This document shows positions 20,201-30,672 of a stretch of DNA of 36,838 nt, in pieces. The first letter of the stretch is position 1, and every line of letters starts with the position of its first letter. Both the position numbers and the translations under genes were made by a program. This DNA comes from Fragilaria crotonensis (taxonomy: Eukaryota > Bacillariophyta > Fragilariophyceae > Fragilariales > Fragilariaceae), in contig JAKSYS010000626.1 in assembly GCA_022925895.1 (NCBI GenBank), positions 1 to 36,838 of the forward strand, in the 5' to 3' direction. The notes below the pieces were generated by a model, which was not told the origin of the DNA, did no database searches, and saw only the letters and a program-made list of their open reading frames with translations.

Positions 20201-20774
20201 AGACTTTGAAGAGACACACATCTCGGAAAGAAACTGAGCTCTTTCGATGCTGCGTCAAAGTTCGTCCCGACGTTGGAATGTTGAGCTCATCCACCAACTG
20301 GTTCAATATTTTCAGACCGAGAATGCAGTGACCCACGGTAGCCTGCAAGAATTTGGTAACATCATCCGCAAGATCTCGATGTGTCGCATCGTCAAACCAC
20401 CCCAATTTGGTGATGCGACAGACTAACTTGATTAGGGCTGTTGTAACAAAGTCTTGCATGGAAGGTCCTTGATTAGCTAGATAGCCGAGGACGTAATTTC
20501 GAAACGCGATTCTATCTGTGACTGTGAATGAATTCCAGTAGTTTGTGATGAGTTCAGTCAACGAGTTTGCGGCGACGAGACGCGCATACATGCTGCTGGA
20601 ATTGTCCAGGATGTATTGACATTGTGGAATATAGTCCGCCGATGATTGCAAGGAAAGTAGACGCGCTTGAGCATCAGCTCGCGATATTGGTTGGCCATCT
20701 TCCCCTTTGGAAGGTGCACCAGTGTAGAGAGTCTCACACAAAGACTCCACTTGCGCCAATTGTTGCGAGTCCAT
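17271..20774 (-). CDS. XPO7: Exportin-7 (RanBP16/17 family), two exons
   Basis: The frame is open for 1167 codons, but a 66-bp segment (17654..17589) has a GTGTGT donor, CTAAC branch-like site and CTCGCAG acceptor. It interrupts the conserved join NLNK|HLAAHPNLF. Removing it gives 1145 residues. N-terminal features match exportin-7: LAQVESLCETLY, an importin-beta N-terminal region at about 35-105, RNYVLGYLA, and ITKLGWFDD. Later blocks FRRVYMFMWDQVSGSG, YKSMALALNVLNSALGGNYVCFGVFGLY and DRFTQKLTAFR also agree with the family, and the length is close to human XPO7 (1087). It is a Ran-dependent nuclear transport receptor built of HEAT repeats, carrying broad substrates in both directions. Confidence 0.95.
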   Translation of the reverse strand: MDSQQLAQVESLCETLYTGAPSKGEDGQPISRADAQARLLSLQSSADYIPQCQYILDNSSSMYARLVAANSLTELITNYWNSFTVTDRIAFRNYVLGYLANQGPSMQDFVTTALIKLVCRITKLGWFDDATHRDLADDVTKFLQATVGHCILGLKILNQLVDELNIPTSGRTLTQHRKSSVSFRDVCLFKVFQLGLTTLKQLQTSAIGEFSCANASSRIDDIVLRSLISHSSPSVANPQQQAILGEQALSLTVRCLNFDFIGTNPDESTEDVGTIQAPTSWRPVLQDPATTELLFDFYAKTEPPRSSKAMEAVILLSSIRRSLFPTDKDRAAFLGRLVDGIRELLKNQTGLQHQDNYHQFCRLLGRLKANYQLSELVKTDGYLEWLELASSFTVQSIRNWQYSTNSIHYLLALWGRLVAAVPYVRPDTGARGHVQLLEKQVLLVSETYIESMLASVETVLRSEGALEDPLDDDGSLKEQLDRLPVICRFQYGPVANLILQKFDPLMNQYRELLSRMGTNATETAPQDVQQRIAIIEGQLTWLAYIVGTIVGGHSWSSAHMGEGEETIDAGLSRRALQLAQMVDYRLTTSNGIGRADPKLELALLYYFQNFRRVYMFMWDQVSGSGSGTPTGVAVSIVAMNVAKLDTTPSTKQKVYQRMFDHLQMGDHTAVANLIVTKMGNDLKFWPEDNEIVGKTLELLHDMAGGYSSSKLLLTLETVRYLARHHTEDQFPFLAVPSNTRHRTTFHATLTRLLLSPNGEEKLGLTFEQFMEPLVNTLGQLGSLSMPDLRNENCRRPLIGVFRDLRGVTASLHNRRSYGLLFDLLHPNHLPLLSNVADLWHDQPDVIISVLRFLHEFCHNKANRVNFDQSSPNGILLFRGTSDVVCAYGRRLLATPRPDTQDIYKKRYKSMALALNVLNSALGGNYVCFGVFGLYNDPALDNSLDVALQMSLSISLEDVIAYPKLSKAYFGFIEILFRNHKKTVFALDTNIFMQLMTAVHEGLQSSDATLSSLCANTIDHLATFYFSTNGKEKIEMHNLNKVCYCSGYNLRFVYWSLTLLYSQHLAAHPNLFSSLTATLFNLLLFGPAQNHWAVIRPMLSLMLASETSFAAYTDHLLSSQNPENQAKLQEALNKLLVDVNRSLDSANRDRFTQKLTAFRVTARSFLTL

Positions 20775-21684
20775 GCTGAATCCTTGCCTTCAGAAAAGCT
20801 AGCCACTAGATTTCAAGCCGTTAATCGCCACCAAAAATGCCTCAAAGATTTCTACCGACGATTCCTTCAGTCAATTTCACTGCACCTTCAATTGACGCTG
20901 ACAGGACTCCTCCTCCGCTGCACAAGTAACAAACTTAACAACTCAACGCGGAAGTATCAATGAAGCGCAGACACGCAGGAAACTGATAGCAGCCGTGAGA
21001 TCAGACACGTGAGACAACTAGACGCTGAATGTGATGGAAGGCGGCCGCTATGCAACAGGCGTATGGGCTAACGACCGTCCGATGGATTTCGGAGATGATC
21101 TGTGCGACTGTGCGTCCTGCGATTTGCCACATTGGCGATACGGATACTGTACGACGTATTACGTACTGTTCTCTAGTACTGCAATAAATTGATACAGTAC
21201 AGTACCAGTACCAGGTACCAGTTCCAACTACAACTGTTAACAGTCCACCACAGTAAATCAGAGAGCTTGTAGTCTCTAGTGCAGCCTCTCCTACTAGCAG
21301 CTACCGGAAGTCTTTGATTAGTCACCGGCAGATGAATGACATAGTAGATAGAGGTGAATGATATCACAAGACATCCACGAACCTGGGTGACTTTGGGAGC
21401 GAATCATTGTTGATAACAACATCACACTCTGCTCCGGTGACAGCCTGCATGCTCCTTGAGTATGATATGGGGCGCGATATGAATGTTATGAAAAATGAGC
21501 AAATCATGCTAATCATTGTTTTTCGACAGTACTTGGTACTCGGAGTACTGAGAGATCTGCTGTGAGCACGAGTACAGAGCAACTGATGTAGTAGACGACG
21601 GTATAATACTCCTCCTGTTTGAGAGCGCATGCAAACTAATGATACACAAAAAGGTGCTCGAATAACTCCAGTATAAACTTGCAG
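20775..21684. other. Intergenic region upstream of exportin-7
   Basis: No gene seen in 900 bp. A GTAC cluster (seven in about 75 bp, 21147-21220) and a smaller one (21534-21575) occur. The 20780-20990 part is likely the exportin-7 promoter and leader. Confidence 0.5.
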
Positions 21685-22503
21685 CTATGAAGCGAGGCTG
21701 TTAGTTGCATCCAGACTACCCCTAAGCTCGTTTAGGAGTCTTTCTACCAAAACTTTGCTCAATCCCATGACACTATCTTCCGTTCCGTCAATATCCTCAA
21801 CGTGCTCACGTACTAAGTCATGTTCAATCATGAGCCCGCCGGCGCATTCTAAAATTGGAGCCTTGTCCTCCAGCAGTCGATCAATTAGGTCTTTCCCTTC
21901 GACAAAGTCCGCAATACTAGGTCGAAAGTAAATCGTGGCAGTGTCGACACCGCTCACTTGAATTCCAGTGGGAATGTGATGTATCACGCATGCTCCGACT
22001 GTCGACGGCGGCGACATGGCATATCCCTGGCAAAATGCTTTGGCTTCCTCGATCGATTCTGGTTTTTCCAAAATCTTTCCATCATGTGTCACAACTTGAT
22101 CTCCAGTCAAGACTATCAGTGGCCCCTTGCCTGCCGCTTCTCCGAAATAACTTTCTAGTTCTCCTTGACAGTTCCCTTTTTCAATTTGTTCCACCAAATG
22201 ATTCATCTTGGCTTTGGCTAACATCAAAACTAAATCATGCGGTGTATCTTGATCGCGATCACCAATCCCTCGTTCATCAATGGGCCGCTTGACGACCAGG
22301 AAATCAATACCCATTTCCCTCAAAATTAGCTTTCGGGTGAACGAACCAGACCCCAAAATGAGGGGTTTGGGCAGATGTTCCAAAAGATCTATCGAAGCTG
22401 AAGATCCAGCAAGAGAGGTAGATGATATCATGCGGATTGTTGAAGTCCAAGCAGAGACGCCGCCGCAAGCTAGTAGATAGCAGAGGGAACGGTGGTTTGT
22501 CAT
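21685..22503 (-). CDS. Maf-like nucleoside triphosphate pyrophosphatase
   Basis: A frame of 272 residues. The Maf signature LGSGSFTRKLIL (50-61) corresponds to the LASxSPRR phosphate-binding loop, here with Gly-Ser-Phe-Thr. GDQVV (134-138) carries the catalytic Asp; KPES, AKAFCQGY, TIYFRP and DSVMGL (243-248) follow. Maf enzymes hydrolyse non-canonical or modified nucleotides (dTTP/UTP, m7GTP) to monophosphates plus pyrophosphate, cleaning the nucleotide pool. The N-terminal 45 residues are extra: a short hydrophobic stretch ending VSA|WTST could be a signal or plastid presequence with Trp at +1, which is uncertain. The gene lies in tandem with the F1 beta gene downstream of that gene's stop, by about 245 bp. 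Confidence 0.9.
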   Translation of the reverse strand: MTNHRSLCYLLACGGVSAWTSTIRMISSTSLAGSSASIDLLEHLPKPLILGSGSFTRKLILREMGIDFLVVKRPIDERGIGDRDQDTPHDLVLMLAKAKMNHLVEQIEKGNCQGELESYFGEAAGKGPLIVLTGDQVVTHDGKILEKPESIEEAKAFCQGYAMSPPSTVGACVIHHIPTGIQVSGVDTATIYFRPSIADFVEGKDLIDRLLEDKAPILECAGGLMIEHDLVREHVEDIDGTEDSVMGLSKVLVERLLNELRGSLDATNSLAS

Positions 22504-22747
22504 CTTTCAATGAATGATGCCGTTTTCAAACCTGATGTCAGATGAGGCCGATGGGCTTGAGCCTTGATTTGATGACGTCAGAATTTAAGTCACGAGTTAC
22601 TAGGGACAGAAACGTGTTCCACGCTGTTCTCGAACACCAGCATAAAAAGTGGGCCAGCAGCGCTTCATCTTGCATCAAGACAAGTTGATTAACAGTCAGA
22701 AGTATCTAAAATGGTACCAGTGCATGCTTACTGTTCATGATCTAGAC

Positions 22748-24476
<1,729 letters not shown>

Positions 24477-24875
24477 GGTCAACTGTGAAGTTTCAGCCGA
24501 TGTATTTGACGGTGGTTGAGAAGGGGAAAACGCGTTGCACTGTGTCTGGTACTGAGTACATTCTACGTGTGCCCCAGTATTGACTGGACAACAAAAAGAT
24601 CCGCCCTCAATGCACAGGAATTTCGCCAGCCTCAGAAATCGATGTGGCACGTAGGAGTCAGTATAAAATTCGGTATCGCCAACTTGTGACATTCCGTTTG
24701 TTTCGGTAGAGTAGATTGGCCTTGAAATTGCAAGAGTGTATGTCCTGCACTGATCGACTGGACCAATCCGAGTTTGAGCCTCCTTCCCCCTGCCGCAGCG
24801 CCCGACCTCGAATCTCTGCCAATGCATGTGATCATCAATTGACCTTTTGACCGATTGCCTCACTCAGACATCATC
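24477..24875. promoter_or_regulatory. Shared divergent promoter of F1 beta and F1 delta genes
   Basis: 399 bp separate the two start codons on opposite strands. No other gene fits inside, so both promoters must lie here. No classical TATA box is placed with confidence. Co-regulation of two subunits of one complex is inference from the layout. Confidence 0.6.
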
Positions 24876-25454
24876 ATGCTATCGCTATCACGAACAGCCT
24901 CCTCTCTCGCTCGCAGATCAGCTCGCTTCTTGAGTTCGGAAGCGGCTGCTGCTCCTACGAAAATGACCTTGAACTTTTGTCTCCCTCATGAAACGATTTA
25001 TCATGGAGCTCAAGTGTCTCAAGTTATCATTCCTGGTATCGATGGAGAATACGGTGTGACTGTCAACCACGTCCCTACTGTTGCTCAACTCAAGCCTGGT
25101 GTGCTTCAAATCCTCCATGAGGATGGTGAACCTGAGAAGTATTTCGTTGCAGGAGGATTCGCCTTGACCCATGCTAATTCCGTAACGGTACGTCAATACT
25201 TGTTATTTTCATATTGAAATATAATATTCGAATATAAAAACTCACTTCGAAACGTACCTTGTTTCGTTCAGGACATTTCCTGCCCAGAGGCCGTCAAGTT
25301 GGACGATTTGGATTCGGCAGCAATTCAAAAGAATTACGAAGCAGCCAGGATCGCCTTTAGCTCTGCCGAATCTGGATCGCTTGCACAGGCGGAAGCCGAG
25401 ATTGAGATGGAAACCAACAAGGCCATGGCTATTGCACTTGGTGTTGGACTCTAA
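24876..25454 (+). CDS. Mitochondrial F1-ATPase delta subunit (bacterial epsilon homologue), two exons
   Basis: Exon 1 24876..25187 and exon 2 25272..25454 join in frame over an 84-bp intron (GTACGT donor, TTCGTTCAG acceptor) to 164 residues. The frame runs to 24855 upstream, but only with a TTG. The start MLSLSRTASSLARRSARFLSSE is a typical mitochondrial presequence. The mature part has MTLNFCLPHETIYHGAQ and PGIDGEYGVTVNHVPT, then GGFALTHANSV, the epsilon/delta beta-sandwich. It ends in a helical pair rich in Ala and Glu. In the F1 complex this subunit sits on the central stalk and couples rotation. Its bacterial counterpart atpC is normally the gene next to the beta gene atpD. Confidence 0.95.
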
Positions 25455-25557
25455 GTAACGAATTGCACAATGCAAGCAACGATAGGTTCACCTACTCACT
25501 CTATACTGCATATAGTTGATGCGCTTCTCTCTCTAGATGCATACACATCGCGAACCC

Positions 25558-27372
25558 TTATGCCCACAAAATTAGTACACCAGCGCGGTCGACAGTTGCA
25601 ACTTGCTGCCCGCCGCAGGCTCCCCACGAAACCCCTCCCGCGACGCCAGCCTTGTGACCATCTAGCTTGGCGACCAGACTGGCATCGCTGGTCTGCCACA
25701 CAAACAACTGTCCAGTTGTGCCAGAGACAGATGCAGCATAAAGACCATTGGGGCTCATCGCACATGCCGACCAACTACTAGTTGTCTGAAAATCGGGGTT
25801 GCGGAATGTTTTTACAGCAGCACCAGTGCGCATGTCGATGAGTTTCAGAGAATGATCCCTGCCGTTTGTCAACAATTGGGAGGGATTTGAGGGGTCAAAC
25901 TGGACAGATGTTACACCGCCGTCGTGAAGCCCCACGAGATCCTCGGTTCGGTCTCCGGTTCGGACATCCCAAACTCGGAGGCCTCCATCCAAATGGCCCG
26001 ATGCAGCGGTAAAGGAATCAGAAGCCACATCAATGCTCTGGCAAGTGGAACTATGACGGAGACTTGTGGTTTGGCGATATGTACTCCGCGATATATCCCA
26101 AATCTTCATTGACCGGTCAGCCGATCCAGTCAGGACGGCCTTCCCGCCACCAAAGAGTCGGACACAAGTGACCTTACTGGAATGTCCAACAAGCTGATGA
26201 ATCTTCACTCGGCGATCAATTCGTGGCGGAGGTTGGAATGATCATGCATGAGAGCAATACTACAAGCGACAGTCCCAAGACTGGCGTCAGACAAGGAGAC
26301 TCACCATTCGTTGCGTTGTTACATTCCAGACCCGGCACATTTTGTCGCTTCCTCCTCCAACAGCCAAATCACCATCCATGTCGCAAGCGCTAATGACGGA
26401 ATTTCCACGAAGCGTGGCCTTCAATGTGCCAGTACTTGAGTCCCAAACCTTGACGAGCGAATCAGTGCCACAAGTCGCAATCATGTGAGCGCCACTCGAA
26501 TCGTATCGTACGCAAAGGGCTTCTCCATTATGTGCTGGTATTACGGATTTGATGGAAGAGGGAACAATGGTTCCAGCCGTGCCAAATATAGGCGCCCTCG
26601 AAGTGTCGTCATTTACCGGAGGTGTGTCGGCAGCTACCAATTCAGCAGTCTTGGTAGGCGTTCCAAACCACGACCGGCGTTTGTCGTCTTGCAGTTTGAG
26701 CGCCCGCAGCATCTCTACCTCCTTTCTGAGGTGATCCACCATTTCATTCAAGGCATTGACTTCATCAGATGTCTTTTCCTTTTCGCCAACAAGTCGATCA
26801 ATGAGCTTTCGATTTTCGACCTTGAAAACGTCGTTTTCTTCCTGGAGTGACCGAATCGTTTCTTTCAGGCCCATGTATTGTAATTCAGCTAGCCTTGTTG
26901 TAGATTTTGCGTCTTCCAATTGTTGGGTCAAGTGACTGACAGCCTTTTCCTTCCTGACTGTTTCTTGCGCCAATGTTTTCAGTTTCTGCTCAAGTATTGC
27001 CTGTGCCTCCTTCGCCTGCGCCAGGGCATTCGCAGTTTCAAGCGCTTGTGCCGTGTCCTTTTCCTTCACTCTAAGTTTTTCATTCAGCTCTTCTTGTAAC
27101 TTTTCCACTTTTTCTCGCAACCGAGTCTCGTTGCGAAGCGCGGCTGTTTCGCTGTTCCCACCAGACCCACCACCACGAGAATCAAGCGCTGAATTTTGTC
27201 GTTCAAGAGCTTCACATTTTAGCTGAAGAGCGTCCACTTGATTGAGAAGAGTTGCGTTTGCCTCATGCACTGCCAGAAATGGAAGGGTCTCGAGCGTATT
27301 GCGTTCCAACAGACATTGATGCAGTTCTTCCAACTTCATGGTCCTTCCGTTTTGTTCTGTTGTAGGTCTCAT
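25558..27372 (-). CDS. ATG16: Autophagy-related protein 16 (ATG16), two exons
   Basis: Exon 1 27372..26305 and exon 2 26202..25558 join over a 102-bp intron (GTGAGT donor; acceptor GTGAAG, chosen because it keeps frame and gives TTQRM|IHQLVGHSSKV). Result 570 residues, near human ATG16L1 (607). Residues about 13-45 (LEELHQCLLERNTLETLPF) resemble the ATG5-binding helix. A long coiled coil runs to about 240. Seven WD40-type blades follow, with VKVWDSSTG, RVWNVTT, KIWDISR, RVWDVRTG, KLIDMRTG, FVWQTSD and ending LILWA. ATG16 with ATG5-ATG12 directs ATG8 lipidation on growing autophagosomes. The WD40 extension is animal/protist-like; yeast lacks it. The gene is convergent with F1 delta, 103 bp between stops. 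Confidence 0.92.
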
Positions 27373-27900
27373 GCATGATGCTATGATGCTGTAAAATGTG
27401 AACTGGTATAGTACTACATACAGTATATAAAATCTAACATCACCTGTTTTACAACGTAGGCACCGTACGAATGGCGCATACTGCGCACCTTAAGCGGGAT
27501 ATGGGAGCATGTCGTACTGGACCTGGTACAGTAAAAACCGAGTACTCCAGTACTCGTACAATTCAACTGTACCGGTGAACATGCTGCACTCAAGTCAATC
27601 GAAGAGTACTCGTACGAGTACTTGTATCTGATATATATATATGGAGAGCATCAGTTTGGCATGATGATGATGTATAAGACTTGAGGCTTGAGACGCTATC
27701 TTTGCTTCTGAGTGTAAAGCGTAAAGGCCATCTCAACTCTATGGAGAAGGTTGATAATCTCAAACGACACTACGGCTGGTATCGCGTCAAACAAATTAGT
27801 ATGAGTGTGTATGATAACATGAAGACGGCCACCATCATCAGGAAGGTCGCTATTTGGAAACAAGCTGTAACAGCAGCAACGTTTTTCTTTGTATGACGTT
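27373..27900. other. Intergenic region upstream of ATG16 with GTAC cluster
   Basis: A GTAC-rich stretch (eight GTAC between 27528 and 27622), a short AT dinucleotide run at about 27632 and a GAT run at about 27662. No supported gene. Confidence 0.5.
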
Positions 27901-27954
27901 CGAATACCAACGTTTCGAACGTTTGCGTCTCAGCAATGGTGCTTTCGCGGAGAT

Positions 27955-29930
27955 TTGCTGTCAGTCTTCTCTCCATCCATCTCACCGTTGAAGACTTCCG
28001 GATCTTCTGCACCAGTGACACTGGCTCGTTTGCGAAGTACAGGATTTAAAGCAGCCCGTCACTGTTTCGTTACCTCGACCATTGACGACCAGAACTCGAA
28101 TCGACGTCAGAACCAAACGAACATTTTAATCGCGGGGTAAAGGCGGACCAGAATGCGTCAATATCCATCAACAAAAAGATCATTGAACTTGGAACAGATG
28201 GCCTGCGGAGAGAAATCTTGAATATGTATCAGCAGCAGAAGCAGTTCTTCAATGCTTCCAACCATACAACTGTGATGTCCAAGCTAAGTCGCATCCGACA
28301 GATGAGAAAAGATGATCCGTTGTTTGAAGCCTTTCTGGCTGACACGAATGCAACGCTTTCTTGTTTTTGGGATCACATGGTTGGAATGTGCTCGTGTGGT
28401 GGCGACCATCGTCCATGCTATTGCGAAAATGGGACTGGAACCAAAACGCAACGTAGTTTCCAGGCAAATAATGGCATTCCTGGAGGACAGGGATAATGTA
28501 GATTGTTTGTTTGAAAATGGTATCAATGCATTGCAAACTGTGAGTGGGCTAATGGCAAGCGTCGAATCGAGCCCCCGAATCTGTTTAGATTGCTCTATCA
28601 ACGCTCGGAATGGTTGATGGATAATGGGACACCCCAATGCATCGCAAACTCTGTATGGGCGTGTGCTTCATTTGGAATCGAGTCTCCGAATCTGTTTAGA
28701 TTGCTCGATCAACGGGCTGAGTGGTTAATGGAAAACGGAAATGCACAGAATATTGCTAACTGCGTATGGGCGTGTGGCAAGCTTAGAGTTGAGGCTCCAA
28801 AAATCTATTTAGATTGCTCAATCAACGCTCGGAATGGTTGATGGATAATTGCACCCCCCAAGGCTTTGGAAACTATGTATGGGCTTGTGGCACGCTTGGA
28901 GTTAAGTCTCCGAATCTGTTTAGATTACTCGATCAACGCTCGGAATGGTTGAAGGATAATGAGACCCCACAAGGCATTTTCAAACTTTGTATGGGCGTGT
29001 GGCAAGCTTGGAATCGAGGCTCCAAATCTTTTTAGATTGCTCGATCAACCCGCGGAATGGTTGATGGATGATGGGACTCTCCAATGCATCGCAAACTGCG
29101 TGTGGGCACTTGGCAAGCTTCGAATCGAGTCGCAAAACATGTTTCGATTACTCGATCAACGCTCGGAATGGCTCATCGAAAATGGAAATGCTCAGACAAT
29201 GGCTCATCGAAAATGGAAATGCTCAGAGTATTGCAAACTGTGTATGGGCATGTGGCAAGCTTGGAATCGAATCTCCGAATCTGTTTTGATTGCTAGATAA
29301 ACACTCTGAATTGCTAATGGATTATGGGACGCCGCAAGGCATTGCAAACTGTGTATGGGCGTGTGGCAAGCGTGGAATCGAGTCTCCGAATCTGTTTAGA
29401 TTGCTCGATCAACGCTAGGAATGGTTGATAGGTAATGGGACGCCCCAAGGCATCGCAAACTGTGTATGGGCGTGTGGCAAGCTTGGAATCGAGGCTCCAA
29501 ATCTATTTAGATTGCTCGATCAACGCTCAGAATGGTTTATGGATGACGGCACCCCCCAAGCTATCGCACGCTGTGTTTGGGCGTGTGCCAAGCTTGGGAT
29601 CGAGTCTCCGAATCTATTTAGATTGCTGGATCAACGCTCTGAGTGGTTGTTTGAAAATGGACACCCCGAGTGTTTTGCAAGCTGCAAATGGGCGTGTGGC
29701 AAACTTGGAATCGAGTCTCCGAATCTGTTCAGATCACAGAATGTTTCAAACAGTGTATCGGCGTGTGGCGAACTTGGAATAGTTTCCCTACCTATTTAGA
29801 TTGGGAATCATCGTGCTGAATCATTGTTTGAGAATGGAAAGGCACACGACATTGCTACCGCGTATTCGTACGCTGTGCTATTGGAATCGAGGCTACGATG
29901 TTGTAAAAAAATTGCATGATCTATGCTTTG
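27955..29930 (+). pseudogene. Decayed OPR-like repeat protein gene
   Basis: A protein can be followed only by changing frame several times. A conserved N-terminal block (KKIIELGTDGLRREIL, FNASNHTTVMSKLSRIRQM) is followed by VATIVHAIAKMGL and then about a dozen 37-residue units of type ANCVWACGKLGIESPNLF / RLLDQRSEWLMDNGTPQ. The unit resembles the octatricopeptide (OPR)/FASTK-type repeat (ANxxWAxxxLG...LF), used by organellar RNA-binding proteins in algae. Frames change near 28525, 28796, 28975 and 29197. In-frame stops are TGA at 29287 and TAG at 29416. A presequence-like MVLSRRFAVSLLS lies near 27935. The breaks are at several positions, so a single sequencing error cannot explain them. Confidence 0.75.
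28500..29790 (+). repeat. About 12 tandem copies of a 111-bp unit
   Basis: Each unit contains GCAAACTGTGTATGGGCGTGTGG, shortened here to its core TGTATGGGCGTGTGGCAAGC, then GAATCGAGTCTCCGAATCTG, TTTAGATTGCTCGATCAACG and GAATGGTTGATGGATAATGG. The units remain very similar at DNA level, indicating recent amplification or homogenisation. One unit carries an internal 31-bp duplication. Confidence 0.9.
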
Positions 29931-30672
29931 AATGACGGTTAAAAGGGACTGCACAAAGCAACTGTGCGTCGGCGCATGCTTCTTGGGATCTCATGTCCAT
30001 GGCTTTTCTCGGAAGTGGAAAGCTGTTTGAATACTTGGTTGGTCATTTCGATATGCTACGTCATGGGTGTCATTGACCATCTTTTTTATAAGGGACGCAC
30101 GTTGCCCATGCTGCGGAACATTCATCAAGACCGAAAAGTCGGTGATTTGCAGGAATTATTATAATGACAAAGTCTTTGCATATTCACTGACGCATCCGCC
30201 ATCACATCTTCGAAGGGAGCTCAATTAAGTCAGGCTTAAGAATAATGTTTCTAAGATGTACTTCGACGTATCGGTAGAACCACGCCTTCGAGTTTGGAAT
30301 GCACTTGCCCAGAGGTGGAAACTAAACAAGGCATCTGTGGCAAGTCGTTGCAAATGCATTCTTCATTTAGGTCACGACGCCTGACCTTGCATTAGATTTG
30401 CACGAATGGGTCAAGGCATACGATCTTAAGATCTCATAAGGATTCTGGATACCCAAAATTCGCTTTGGAGCACGACTGCGTTCGAATCACTGGCAGCGTT
30501 GCAAATACGATGTACCGGAGTACAGCGTGGTCGACAGAGTCACATTGCTGAAATTGTGAGCTGGGTTCTGGTTAACCCAATGGATAAGCCTAATGATGTG
30601 AGTGGCATACAGTTGTAATAAATGTCGACGTCCATTCGCTGCTTGTACTAACTGACCTGTGAATTCAACGCA
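29931..30672. other. Decayed coding-like region downstream of OPR-like relic
   Basis: No intact gene. Short protein-like frames occur. The best is at 30079-30228. The rest may be the tail of the repeat-protein relic or another broken gene. Confidence 0.4.
30079..30228 (+). pseudogene. Coding-like fragment with Cys cluster
   Basis: 49 codons read FIRDARCPCCGTFIKTEKS, VICRNYYNDKVFAYS and LTHPPSHLRRELN, then a stop. The CPCC...C pattern and the dense conserved-looking residues suggest a zinc-binding fragment of a real protein. I do not recognise the family, and no start or intact continuation is present. Confidence 0.3.

Noticed and set aside
26203-26208. Alternative ATG16 acceptor at GCCGAG (26208)
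   Set aside because: It would shift the frame relative to the GTGAGT donor. GTGAAG (26203) keeps frame and gives the conserved WD40 join.
28500-29790. CRISPR array
   Set aside because: The repeats are contiguous 111-bp coding units without unique spacers, in a eukaryotic nuclear context.
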